Source of the DNA: CAZPEV01 sp964585635
GTDB taxonomy: Bacteria > Zixibacteria > MSB-5A5 > GN15 > JAAZOE01
Reading direction: 5' to 3'
NCBI GenBank assembly: GCA_964585635.1
Contig: CAZPEV010000064.1
Span: 1 to 15,889, forward strand
DNA: 15,889 bases
The translations under genes and the position numbers were made by a program. Of this stretch, positions 1-7,739 are shown one piece after another (the first letter of the stretch is position 1; each line of letters starts with the position of its first letter). Under the pieces are notes generated by a model. It was not told the DNA's origin. It saw only the letters and a program-made list of their open reading frames with translations, and ran no database searches.

Positions 1-69
1 ATGAACGAACGAACCCAATTCGCCCCAACCTCAACTGCTCCATCCTTGTCCAACGAATTTTTGCATCAA
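1..69 (-). repeat. 69-nt dispersed repeat, copy 1 (may continue beyond the window)
   Basis: The minus strand of 69 to 1 aligns gap-free with 11163-11231 (50/69 identical) right up to the window edge. It lies about 85 bp downstream of the VCBS propeller gene. The open frame on the plus strand here is a shadow. Confidence 0.7.
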
Positions 70-153
70 TTTCGCCTATCACCAACCATTGAACCACTAC
101 CGATTTCCTGCGCGATGACAGCGGCCGGGCACAGCACAGTCTGGATGCACCCC

Positions 154-351
154 TCACGGACAGCAGGGAATCGGGCCGCTCTTGAAGATGTAATTCACGA
201 TATAGACGGCATCGCCGACATTGCGAGCGCCGTCACAATTGGCATCGCCGGCGGCGAGCGGTTGCGGCGCCGGCCCGCTTTTGAAGATGTAGTTGATGAT
301 GTACACTCCATCGCCGATGTTTATGGTCTTGTCGCCGTTGGCGTCGCCGCA
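154..351 (-). other. Dockerin-like C-terminal module (copy 1)
   Basis: 65 residues starting CGDANGDKTINIGD and ending PIPCCP. Two half-repeats each contain a D-x-N-x-D Ca-binding loop followed by a helix of the type GDAVYIxNYIFK. The same module ends the products at 1751 and 3367 and the broken gene at 11733-11975, always 65 residues and always ending CCP. Confidence 0.85.
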
Positions 352-1611
352 GGTGTAATACGGTCCGGTCAGATTGATAAGAACGGAAACGCTGCTGGAT
401 CCGGCGTTGGCCGCCACCAGATCGACATCGCCGTCGTTATCCAGATCGGCTCCGTGGACGCACTCCGGAATGTTCTGGACGGCGAAATCGAGGGGTGCCG
501 AAAAGTTTCCGTTGCCATGGCCGATCAGGACGGACACGGTGTTCGAAAACATGTTCCCGGTGGCCAGGTCAAGATGGCCGTCCCCGTCCAGATCGGCGGC
601 GAAGACGGACTTTGTGCCGTTTCCCGCGGCATAATTGAGCGGCGAGGCGAAGGTCCCATTGCCATTGTTCAAGAGGACAGAGACATTATTGGAGCTGTAA
701 TTGGATACCGCCAAATCTTTGTCCCCGTCCTCGTCCAGGTCGGCCGCACAGATACCCGCGGGAGACGAACCCGCGCTGTAGGTAACCGGCCCCGTGAATG
801 TACCATTGCCGTTGTTTTTGAAAACGAGCGCGCCGCTGGCATTGGCAATGGCCAGATCACAATCACCGTCACCGTCCAGATCGGCGCCGCATATGCGCAA
901 AGACCCGGCCGTGGTGCCGTAGGGGACAGGGGCCGCAAACGTGCCGTCGCCATTGTTTTTCAAAATACACATATCGGGGCCGGCCACGCCGTTGCCCGCC
1001 ACGGCCAAATCGCGATCACCATCTCCATCCAGATCGGCCGCAAAGACAGACATCGCCTCGGTGCACGCGGCGTAACTGAAGGTTGCCCCAAAAGTCGCAT
1101 TACCGTTATTTTTCAAAACAGAGACGTTCCCGTCATACTCATTGGCCGTGACCAGGTCCACATCGAGATCCCCATCAAGATCGGCCGCAAAGATGGTTCG
1201 CGGATGATCGCCGACGGTGTAATTGACAGGTCCGGAAAACGTTCCGTCGCCGTCATTCCTGAGTATGGAGATATTGTGGGAGGTTAGATTGGAAACGGCC
1301 AGATCATTATACGTGTCCCCATTTAGATCGACGGCAAAAACACCCCTCGGGCTGGAGCCCACGGTGTAATTGACGGCCGGGGCAAACATGGCGTTGGCCA
1401 GATTCGGCAGATTGGAAAGGCGGCCGGAATTCGCCGGGGCCACTGCCGGATCAGTGTCACCGTTACGGTCAGAATCGGAGCCGCCAACGGACCCAGGCAA
1501 ATTGCCGGCGGCGTAGCTACTTTGAGTCCTGGAGATAGCTCCAAAGGCGAAAGGCAAGACTATCAGGAACAGCATGCCGACAGCCAAGGCCCAATACATA
1601 CGTCTTATCAT
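154..1611 (-). CDS. Secreted seven-blade FG-GAP/VCBS beta-propeller protein with dockerin-like C-terminus
   Basis: 485 aa. Seen: an N-terminal signal peptide (basic MIRR, then a hydrophobic run to about residue 35), then seven repeats at about residues 75-418. Each repeat carries a Ca-binding loop of the type ADLDGDGDxDLAVAN followed by VSVLxNNGNGTF, which is the FG-GAP/VCBS signature. Seven copies fit one closed seven-bladed propeller. The last 65 residues are a two-half dockerin-like module ending GPIPCCP. The ATG at 1611 is preceded by GGAGG four bases upstream, and a strong promoter lies at 1702-1730. Family knowledge: such propellers are extracellular and bind Ca and ligands or partners; no catalytic residues are visible. 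The partner of the dockerin tail (cohesin or surface anchor) is not in the window. The antisense strand is open over most of the gene, but this is a by-product of the repeats. The ligand is unknown. Confidence 0.9.
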   Translation of the reverse strand: MIRRMYWALAVGMLFLIVLPFAFGAISRTQSSYAAGNLPGSVGGSDSDRNGDTDPAVAPANSGRLSNLPNLANAMFAPAVNYTVGSSPRGVFAVDLNGDTYNDLAVSNLTSHNISILRNDGDGTFSGPVNYTVGDHPRTIFAADLDGDLDVDLVTANEYDGNVSVLKNNGNATFGATFSYAACTEAMSVFAADLDGDGDRDLAVAGNGVAGPDMCILKNNGDGTFAAPVPYGTTAGSLRICGADLDGDGDCDLAIANASGALVFKNNGNGTFTGPVTYSAGSSPAGICAADLDEDGDKDLAVSNYSSNNVSVLLNNGNGTFASPLNYAAGNGTKSVFAADLDGDGHLDLATGNMFSNTVSVLIGHGNGNFSAPLDFAVQNIPECVHGADLDNDGDVDLVAANAGSSSVSVLINLTGPYYTCGDANGDKTINIGDGVYIINYIFKSGPAPQPLAAGDANCDGARNVGDAVYIVNYIFKSGPIPCCP

Positions 1612-1701
1612 ATGTCCTCCGCAAGGTAAGAACCGGCAGACCGACGCCCCCAGAAAAGGCGCAATACGTCATCGTTGCTGGTATAGCTTTCTCGTGAGAG
1701 A

Positions 1702-1730
1702 AATATACCATCTGACTCGCGGCAAGTCAA
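1702..1730 (-). promoter_or_regulatory. Sigma-70-type promoter of the VCBS propeller gene
   Basis: Read on the minus strand: -35 TTGACT (1730-1725), a 17-nt spacer, -10 TATATT (1707-1702), with TGG directly before the -10, giving an extended -10. The predicted transcript start is near 1695, leaving a leader of about 85 nt before the ATG at 1611. Confidence 0.7.
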
Positions 1731-1750
1731 CTGGTTTTCAGTCTTTCCCC

Positions 1751-1948
1751 TCACGGGCAGCAGGGTGCCGGGCCGCCTCGGAAGATGTAGTTGATCACAT
1801 AGACCGCATCGCCGATGTTGACTATGTCATCGCCGTGGGCATCGCCGGCGTCCAACGGCCAAGCGGCCGGACCGCCCTTGAAGATGTAATTGACGCAATG
1901 CACGGCATCATCGACGTTGACCAGGCCGTTCCCGTTGGCATCGCCGCA
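1751..1948 (-). other. Dockerin-like C-terminal module (copy 2)
   Basis: 65 residues starting CGDANGNGLVNVDD and ending PAPCCP. It is the most diverged of the four copies: the usual VGD or IGD of the first half is VDD, and an extra Cys occurs in the first helix (AVHCVNYIFK). Confidence 0.85.
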
Positions 1949-3037
1949 CAGACAGGGGCGCGGTTTTGCCAGCAGCTCGATTTCGTCATAGGCGGCCCAG
2001 CCGAATTCTCCATCATATTCCGATTCTACACTGATTTCGGCTTTGTCAATATGTTCAAGCAGATACAACGGAATGCGGCCCTCCAGGATATGCCCCTCGA
2101 CGCCGGGAGCACCAAGCGTTGTTTCTTGGCCGGTGACATTATTGCGGAAATTGATGGCATAGCTATTCCAGAAACGAACCAAATACTCAAATCGCCCGCT
2201 CATATATCGTCCCAGGAAGATCGAGTAGCGGTCGGCATAATCACCGGAGTGTGGAAAGGCGATGTCGCCGACACAATCGACCCGGATGTACAGGTAGGTG
2301 GAGTCATGACAGAGGAAGAGCTTGTTGAAATCAGCCGAGGGGTTGCCATTGGTAGCATCATTATCAAGATCAACGGCCACCATACACGAATCTTCCCAAT
2401 CGGATCCGTAACCGTCGACAGTAATCGTGCCGCATCGAATCGGCGCCCACAGCCCGTACGGCAAGCGCACCAAGATCATTGAGTCGCCATCAGGGTTCAG
2501 GCCGCTCAGGATGTCATAGGTGTAAACCATGACCATGGTATCGGGATCCGGCGTCAGCGGCGGCAGGAGAAATATCAGCAAGGTGTCATTGACAAAAGCG
2601 CCATTGACCGATAATGAGCTGTCTTCACCGCCCCAGATGATCACGTCGGAGCTCTGCTGTTGCATCTTAAGAACATCGCCTGATTTCAAATCCTTCCACC
2701 AGCCGGAAAGATCGACCACGTATCTGACCAACGTGAGCGGGTGGCCCTCCTCGCTCAACCCGCGCAGGGTGTCATTGGCGTAGACCAAAACCACGGTGTC
2801 GGGGGCCGGATCCGTAAGGAACACCCAGAGGGTATCGTTGATAAAGGTGCCGTTGACAACCGGCTGGTTGGTGCCGGAGATTGCCACATCGCTGCCGTGT
2901 TGTTCGATTTTGATCATGTGGTTGTTGTCTTCCAGATTCGTCCACCAGCCGGTAAGATCGACCTGGAGACCAAGCGTGCCGGCCAGACAGGGCAGCAGCA
3001 CCACCAGCGCCATCGCGGGCATAATAATCTTTTTCAT
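1751..3037 (-). CDS. Secreted protein: two WW-type repeats, CBM9/DOMON-like domain, dockerin-like tail
   Basis: 428 aa. Seen: signal peptide (MKKIIMPAMALVVLLPCLAG), then two tandem repeats of about 80 residues (26-104 and 107-191). Each begins VDLxGWW and contains SDVxIxG, VNGxFxNDTL, a P-D-T strand and a closing LVR. Next, at about 204-350, a domain opens with ITVDGYGSDWED and later has STYLYIRVDC and GRIPLYLL. This is the pattern of CBM9/DOMON-like sugar- or heme-binding beta-sandwiches (IDGxxxDW opening). The last 65 residues are the dockerin-like module ending GPAPCCP; its second half has AHGDD in place of the usual ANCDG. The ATG at 3037 follows AAGGGGG. I do not recognise the 80-residue repeat as a named family. 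It may be a lipocalin-like or META-like beta-barrel, but that is a guess. Function is inferred only as extracellular binding. Confidence 0.88.
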   Translation of the reverse strand: MKKIIMPAMALVVLLPCLAGTLGLQVDLTGWWTNLEDNNHMIKIEQHGSDVAISGTNQPVVNGTFINDTLWVFLTDPAPDTVVLVYANDTLRGLSEEGHPLTLVRYVVDLSGWWKDLKSGDVLKMQQQSSDVIIWGGEDSSLSVNGAFVNDTLLIFLLPPLTPDPDTMVMVYTYDILSGLNPDGDSMILVRLPYGLWAPIRCGTITVDGYGSDWEDSCMVAVDLDNDATNGNPSADFNKLFLCHDSTYLYIRVDCVGDIAFPHSGDYADRYSIFLGRYMSGRFEYLVRFWNSYAINFRNNVTGQETTLGAPGVEGHILEGRIPLYLLEHIDKAEISVESEYDGEFGWAAYDEIELLAKPRPCLCGDANGNGLVNVDDAVHCVNYIFKGGPAAWPLDAGDAHGDDIVNIGDAVYVINYIFRGGPAPCCP

Positions 3038-3366
3038 CGCTTCCCCCTTGGCAAGGAATGAAACACGAGTAACGCGTTGCCAATCACGGGCGATTGATTT
3101 TTCAAGACTTATTTGAGAACAATCATTTTTCCCAGAAGTCCGCCCCGAGGATACCTATATATACCACATTACCCATAATTTGTCAACCATCATATGCCAC
3201 AACCAATCGTCAGACGACAGGGAAGCAGGTGATAGGGTTGATTCCGGTGCGATCCCAAGACAAAAGTCCGGGGTTTATCAAAGGTGACAGATCGTATCGG
3301 ATCCACTCAGGGGTAATCGTTCTTCCCCATTATGTCAACTGGCCTTATAGCGCCCTTCGTTTCACC
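3038..3366. other. Intergenic region between two dockerin-protein genes
   Basis: 329 bp without a gene. It contains the promoter at 3158-3186 and the leader of the downstream minus-strand gene. CCTTGCCAAGG just before the ribosome binding site is an odd palindrome. In 3187-3366, downstream of the LVIVD gene, I see neither a convincing terminator hairpin nor a repeat shared with the right-hand zone. Confidence 0.6.
3158..3186 (-). promoter_or_regulatory. Consensus sigma-70-type promoter of the WW-repeat/CBM-like gene
   Basis: Read on the minus strand: a perfect -35 TTGACA (3186-3181), a 17-nt spacer and -10 TATATA (3163-3158), preceded by TGG (extended -10). The predicted start near 3151 gives a leader of about 113 nt before the ATG at 3037. 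Confidence 0.75.
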
Positions 3367-3564
3367 TCATGGACAGCAGGGCTGTGGGCCCTGCTTGAAG
3401 ATGAAATTGACCAGATAGACGGCGTCGCCGATGTTGATGCCGCCGTCGCAGTTGGCGTCACCGGCATCGAGCGGATTCGGTGCCGGGCCGCTTTTGAAGA
3501 TGTAGTTAATGGTGTAGACCGCGTCGCCGACGTTGATATCCTCATCATGATTGGCGTCGCCGCA
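3367..3564 (-). other. Dockerin-like C-terminal module (copy 3)
   Basis: 65 residues starting CGDANHDEDINVGD and ending PQPCCP. Both Ca-loop half-repeats are intact, with NYIFK and NFIFK helix ends. Confidence 0.85.
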
Positions 3565-5559
3565 GCGAAAGTCGAACGACAAACCCAGCACGATCAGGCC
3601 GTGCAGGTCGGCGACATAGGCCCGGTTGCCGACGATGGCGACCTCCTGCGACAGACCTGGGGTGCCGTAGGTGGTAATCAGGCCCGGATTGGCGGGATCG
3701 GCGACGTTGATCGCCAGCAACCCATCCCAGGTGGTTACGTAGGCGATATTTCCAACAACGGTGACACCGGCCACGAAGTTATTCAAATCGATCATCGATA
3801 TGAATTCGGCCTGAGCAGGATTGGAAATATCAACAACCTCCAGATAGTTGCAATAGGAGGCACTCATGGTAATGTAGGCGTGATTCCCTTCCACGTCGAT
3901 TCGCCTATAGTCGCCGCAGCCCCAGGAGAAATGGTCGGCAACGGTGGGATGAGCGGGATCGGAGATGTCGATGATGTACGCACCGGTGCTATAGGCGGCG
4001 ACGTAGGCATAGTTGCCCTGGAGGGCGATATCAAGGATTCTGGCCGGCAGGGGAATGCTGGCGACGGGCGTCGGATTGGTCGGATCGGATAGATCCAAAA
4101 TCAGGAAATTGGTGTCATCGCCGATATAGGCCAGTTGGTCCCGGATCGTTATGCAATAAATAAAGCCGGGGCTATCGTACCATCCGACCTCGACCGGCGA
4201 GGCGGGGTCGGCGATGTCGGCGATGCGCACGCCGTTGAAGCCGTCGGAGACGCAAGCGTAGTGATCCCAGATATCGACATCATAGGTCTTGTCGGGGGTC
4301 CAAAAGAATCCCACCTCGACCGGATCGCCCGGGCCGGAAATATCCATGATCTTGACGCCGCTGCGGTCGGCGGCATAGGCATAATTGCCGGATACGACCA
4401 CCCGCCAGGGGGGACCTTTAAGATCGTACCCGCCTATTTCAAACGGCACGGCCGGGATGGAAACGTTCACGACACGGAGGGTATTGCTGTCGGCCACGAA
4501 GGCGTAATCGCCCGCGACGGCGAGGCCGGGGTGGGTCCAGTACGGCTGGGGTGTATCGTGACGGCCCAGCAATTGCGGCGCGAAAGGATTGGTGACATCA
4601 ATGAGTTGAAGCAGATCATTATCAAGGGTGATATAGGCGGTGTTGCCTACGACGACAACGTCCTGAGTCCAATTGGTGCCATAGGTGAAGCTGCCGGCCG
4701 GAGAGGGATTGGCCGGATCGGAGATATCAATGATCTGTAGGCCTGCGGTTTGATCCGCGACATAGGCATAGCTGCCTTCGACGTCCAGCCGAAGCGAAAT
4801 GTCCGGCAGCGGGTATTCTCCGACCTTTGCCGGGTGGGCGGCATCGCTGATATCCATGATCAGCAGGCTGCGGTAATTGTCGATATAGGCCAGATTGCCG
4901 ATGACCTCGATATCCTGGGTGTTATCGCCGGTGAAATAGGTTGTAACCAGTGTGGGCAGCGCCCGATTGGAAATATCAAGCACCGTCAGACCGGCGGCTT
5001 CGTTGGCGATGAAGGCATAGTCACCGGACACCGCCACCGCCCTGGCTCGCACGGCGGTCGTGTATCGACCGATTACCATCGGATGAAGCGGATCGGTGAT
5101 ATCGACGATTCTGAGGCCGATCAGATCAGATCGGGTGCCCTGATCGTGGCCGCAGGTGATATAGGCATAGCCGCCTTCGATGGTGACGTCATAGGCGCCG
5201 GGCAGGTAGATTTTGGAGACCGGGATGGGATTGGCGGGATCGCTGATATCCAGGACAACGACGCCGTACGGCATGGCCACATAAGCATATGATCCGGTAA
5301 CTGCGACATGGCTCATCTTGGTCCAGAGACAACTGCCGACCAGCGACATTCGAACGTCGGCTTCATCATTCCGGCCCTGCGCTTGAGACGGCCCGGCGCC
5401 AGGGAGACCGGAGAGACGGCCGATGGCCTCACAATTCTCATCGGCCGCGGGCGCCGGGGACGAGGACTTATAAGCGTCCGGCCTCGGGCCATCATCTGCA
5501 GAAAGACCGATGGCGGGGCCAAGCAATACGGCAACCAAAATAATGAGATGGATTTTCAT
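3367..5559 (-). CDS. Secreted LVIVD-repeat beta-propeller protein with dockerin-like tail
   Basis: 730 aa from the ATG at 5559, chosen over an in-frame upstream ATG at 5625. The chosen start gives a proper signal peptide (MKIHLIILVAVLLGPAIGLS) and has AAGG six bases upstream. Seen: about 14 units of roughly 42 residues over about residues 70-660. Each pairs a strand like VxGxYAYVAD with GLxIVDISDPxxPxxVG, the LVIVD repeat signature. The first unit has VVVLDISDPANP; the last degenerates to LIVLGLS. Fourteen units would allow two seven-bladed propellers (inference). The C-terminal 65 residues are the dockerin-like module ending GPQPCCP. Family knowledge: LVIVD proteins are secreted or surface proteins with no established enzymatic role. 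The gene has its own promoter and diverges from the protease-like gene at 5827. Confidence 0.9.
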   Translation of the reverse strand: MKIHLIILVAVLLGPAIGLSADDGPRPDAYKSSSPAPAADENCEAIGRLSGLPGAGPSQAQGRNDEADVRMSLVGSCLWTKMSHVAVTGSYAYVAMPYGVVVLDISDPANPIPVSKIYLPGAYDVTIEGGYAYITCGHDQGTRSDLIGLRIVDITDPLHPMVIGRYTTAVRARAVAVSGDYAFIANEAAGLTVLDISNRALPTLVTTYFTGDNTQDIEVIGNLAYIDNYRSLLIMDISDAAHPAKVGEYPLPDISLRLDVEGSYAYVADQTAGLQIIDISDPANPSPAGSFTYGTNWTQDVVVVGNTAYITLDNDLLQLIDVTNPFAPQLLGRHDTPQPYWTHPGLAVAGDYAFVADSNTLRVVNVSIPAVPFEIGGYDLKGPPWRVVVSGNYAYAADRSGVKIMDISGPGDPVEVGFFWTPDKTYDVDIWDHYACVSDGFNGVRIADIADPASPVEVGWYDSPGFIYCITIRDQLAYIGDDTNFLILDLSDPTNPTPVASIPLPARILDIALQGNYAYVAAYSTGAYIIDISDPAHPTVADHFSWGCGDYRRIDVEGNHAYITMSASYCNYLEVVDISNPAQAEFISMIDLNNFVAGVTVVGNIAYVTTWDGLLAINVADPANPGLITTYGTPGLSQEVAIVGNRAYVADLHGLIVLGLSFDFRCGDANHDEDINVGDAVYTINYIFKSGPAPNPLDAGDANCDGGINIGDAVYLVNFIFKQGPQPCCP

Positions 5560-5606
5560 AATACACCTTGCCCTTTCACAGGGAGGGCGACCAATGTGTA
5601 TACTAA

Positions 5607-5635
5607 TAGATATCATGTTTTCCATGAAATGTCAA
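5607..5635 (-). promoter_or_regulatory. Probable promoter of the LVIVD-repeat gene
   Basis: Read on the minus strand: perfect -35 TTGACA (5635-5630), 17-nt spacer, then TATCTA (5612-5607) as a weaker -10, with TGA before it (extended -10 TGN). The predicted leader is about 40 nt. The architecture is the same as for the other two dockerin-protein genes. Confidence 0.6.
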
Positions 5636-5764
5636 GGCAAATCTGATTCCGCGCCCAACGATCCTGGCGCACCTGGGCTATGCTTGCGGGTGCAGGCATT
5701 CTCCCGGTCGACCGATACGCGCCATTATCATCTGCACCGCCGGCCGGGAAACATTTTCCGGTGG

Positions 5765-5791
5765 TTGTCGTACGGCAAAGATGTATATATT
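5765..5791 (+). promoter_or_regulatory. Weak candidate promoter of the aspartyl-protease-like gene
   Basis: TTGTCG (5765-5770) and TATATT (5786-5791) are separated by only 15 nt, 36 bp upstream of the ATG at 5827. The AT-rich -10 stands out from the surrounding GC-rich sequence, but the spacing is short. Confidence 0.35.
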
Positions 5792-5826
5792 GGATTTTGT
5801 CGGACATAAACGTGAGAGGTATCGGG

Positions 5827-7686
5827 ATGAAAAGGACATTCGTCATCATTGCCACGGCGGCGCTGGTGTTGGCTGCCGCCTCAGCCTGGGCCGCGCTTAA
5901 AGACCCCTATGAAATCATGAGCCGCTACTACGATGCCATCGGCGGGCTGGACAAGGTGAAGGCACAGAAAACCGGCCACGTCGAGGGGACGATTGCGCTG
6001 GAGGGAACCGGCCTGCAGGGAACCTTCGTCGAATGGAACGAGGCGCCGATCAAGTCCCGCCAGGATGTCGACCTGACCATCCTCAAGCAGACTACCGGCG
6101 ATAACGGCGAATACGCCTGGTCGGTTGATCCCAACGGCAAGTTGCAGATCAGTCGCGACGAGCGGTCGGTGAAAGACCGCCAGGTGAAGCTGCTCATGGC
6201 GCAGTACGAGCATCTGGCGCGCGATTCCAAGACCTTCGCCTTGGCGCTGGAGAAAATCGATACGGCGGCCGGGGCCGCCTGCTATGTGATCAGGATCACC
6301 AATACGATCAACCAGGATACGCTCCGCCAGTATATCGACACGGCCACGTTTCGGCTGCTGAGGTCAGCGGCCAAGGCGCCGGACAGTGATACGCGGACAA
6401 CCTATTCCGACTACCGCAATGTCGACGGCGTGCTAGTGGCATTCAGGCAGGAAGCGCTGCTGCTGCCGACCGGTATGAAGCAAATCGCCCAGTTGACGAT
6501 GATGGAGGCCAATATCGCAGTCAATCCGGTGCTGTTTGAGCCGCCGACGGTCGATGTCACGGACTTCCGCTTTATCAACGGCCGCAGCGCCGAGAATATT
6601 CCCTTCCGGTATATCGATGACCATATCTATCTGCCGGTTACGATCAGCGGCAAGGAGCGGGTCTGGGTGCTGGATACCGGTGCCGGGATGTCGGTCCTCG
6701 ATTCCGCTATTGCCGTGGAGATGCGAATCACGGCGGAAGGGTCGATGACCGGACAGGGGGCGGGGAATCTGGTGAAGGTGGCATTTGCCGATTTGCCGCC
6801 GTTCAGCCTGCCGGGGCTGGAGTTCCAAAAGCAAAAGGTGGCCGTGATCCCGATCAACTGGTTGTTTCGCAAGTGGGTCGGCTTCGACGTCGCCGGTATC
6901 CTCGGATATGACTTCCTGTCGCGGGTGGTTACCCAAGTCGATTACGCCAACCAGACGCTGTCGTTCTACCAGCCGGACAGCTTTGTGTACCTCGGCTCCG
7001 GAACGGTGCTTGACGCCCCGCTGGCCGATAACGGATTCCATTTGCCGCTGGTAGTCGACGGCCAGTATGGCGGGCTGTGGAACCTCGATCTGGGGGCGGG
7101 TGGGATGAGTTTCCATTATCCGTACGCCAAGGATCACCAGCTTCTGGATCTGCCGGGCGTGGATCGGCTCGGTTTCGGCGCCGGGGGATCGAGTCCGACG
7201 CGCGACGTACGCTTCAAGACTATCGAGTTCGCCGGGTTTACCCAGGAATCGCCGATCGTGCAAGTGCCGCGCGAGTTGAGCACAGGCGCATTTGCCAGTG
7301 GCGCGCTGACCGGCAACATCGGCAATACGCTCCTGCGGCAATTTGTGCTGTATCTGGACTACAAGCATGAGAAGGTGATCGTCGAGAAGGGAAAGGATTT
7401 CGGCCGCGTCTTTCCGTGGGACGGCAGCGGCCTGCAGACGGCGGCCACCGATGACGGCCGGATCGAGGTGGTTTCGGTGGCGCCGAAGACGCCGGGGGAG
7501 AAGGCCGGGGTGAAGAGCGGCGACATTATCACCGCGGTCAACGGCCTCGACGCGAAATACTTGGGCGGGATATTGGCGATCAAGGCGATGATGCGGGAGA
7601 AGCCGGGAACGGTCTATGCCCTCAGCATTCTGCGCCAGGAGAAGCCGCTGAGGACAAAGCTGGTGCTTAGGAATCTGTTTGAGTAG
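5827..7686 (+). CDS. Secreted LolA-like / double retropepsin-like aspartyl protease / PDZ protein
   Basis: 619 aa. The ATG at 5827 follows GAGAGG seven bases upstream; the longer open frame from 5680 lacks these marks. Seen: signal peptide (MKRTFVIIATAALVLAAASAWA), then a region at about 25-250 resembling LolA/LppX-like lipoprotein-binding folds (starts EIMSRYYDAIGGLDKVK). An aspartyl-protease half follows at about 262-385 with the catalytic motif LDTGAG (D283). A second similar half starts near 408 with LDLGAGG (D421). A PDZ domain occupies about 545-612 (KAGVKSGDIITAVNG). Family knowledge: Asp_protease_2 proteins with PDZ domains are periplasmic or surface peptidases of mostly unknown substrate. 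The Thr-to-Leu change in the second motif may mean it is structural or weakly catalytic. The gene diverges from the LVIVD gene and ends at a hairpin. Confidence 0.85.
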   Translation: MKRTFVIIATAALVLAAASAWAALKDPYEIMSRYYDAIGGLDKVKAQKTGHVEGTIALEGTGLQGTFVEWNEAPIKSRQDVDLTILKQTTGDNGEYAWSVDPNGKLQISRDERSVKDRQVKLLMAQYEHLARDSKTFALALEKIDTAAGAACYVIRITNTINQDTLRQYIDTATFRLLRSAAKAPDSDTRTTYSDYRNVDGVLVAFRQEALLLPTGMKQIAQLTMMEANIAVNPVLFEPPTVDVTDFRFINGRSAENIPFRYIDDHIYLPVTISGKERVWVLDTGAGMSVLDSAIAVEMRITAEGSMTGQGAGNLVKVAFADLPPFSLPGLEFQKQKVAVIPINWLFRKWVGFDVAGILGYDFLSRVVTQVDYANQTLSFYQPDSFVYLGSGTVLDAPLADNGFHLPLVVDGQYGGLWNLDLGAGGMSFHYPYAKDHQLLDLPGVDRLGFGAGGSSPTRDVRFKTIEFAGFTQESPIVQVPRELSTGAFASGALTGNIGNTLLRQFVLYLDYKHEKVIVEKGKDFGRVFPWDGSGLQTAATDDGRIEVVSVAPKTPGEKAGVKSGDIITAVNGLDAKYLGGILAIKAMMREKPGTVYALSILRQEKPLRTKLVLRNLFE

Positions 7687-7706
7687 ACAGGGAATGCCGG
7701 CGATAC

Positions 7707-7734
7707 GCGCGGTGCACGGGATAGTGCACCGCGC
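7707..7734. terminator. Hairpin between convergent genes
   Basis: Perfect 11-bp inverted repeat: GCGCGGTGCAC and GTGCACCGCGC around the 6-nt loop GGGATA. It lies 20 bp after the protease-like gene and just beyond the end of the convergent VOC gene. No T-tract follows on either strand, so it is either a non-canonical terminator or an mRNA 3'-end stabiliser. Confidence 0.6.
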
Positions 7735-7739
7735 CGGCG

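Noticed and set aside
1..1287. 428-codon plus-strand open frame
   Set aside because: It is antisense to the VCBS propeller gene. Its regular sequence (repeated IAVVxxIQIG-like stretches) mirrors the DGDGD repeats, and it has no ribosome binding site in view. The minus-strand gene has a signal peptide, promoter and recognisable domains.
3324..3341. Another TTGACA on the minus strand after the LVIVD gene as a promoter
   Set aside because: At 17 nt the -10 position reads TACCCC and no gene follows closely; the promoter at 3158-3186 is far better.
5680..5826. Upstream extension of the protease-like gene to 5680
   Set aside because: It would place 49 residues before an obvious signal peptide, and the ATG at 5827 has its own ribosome binding site.
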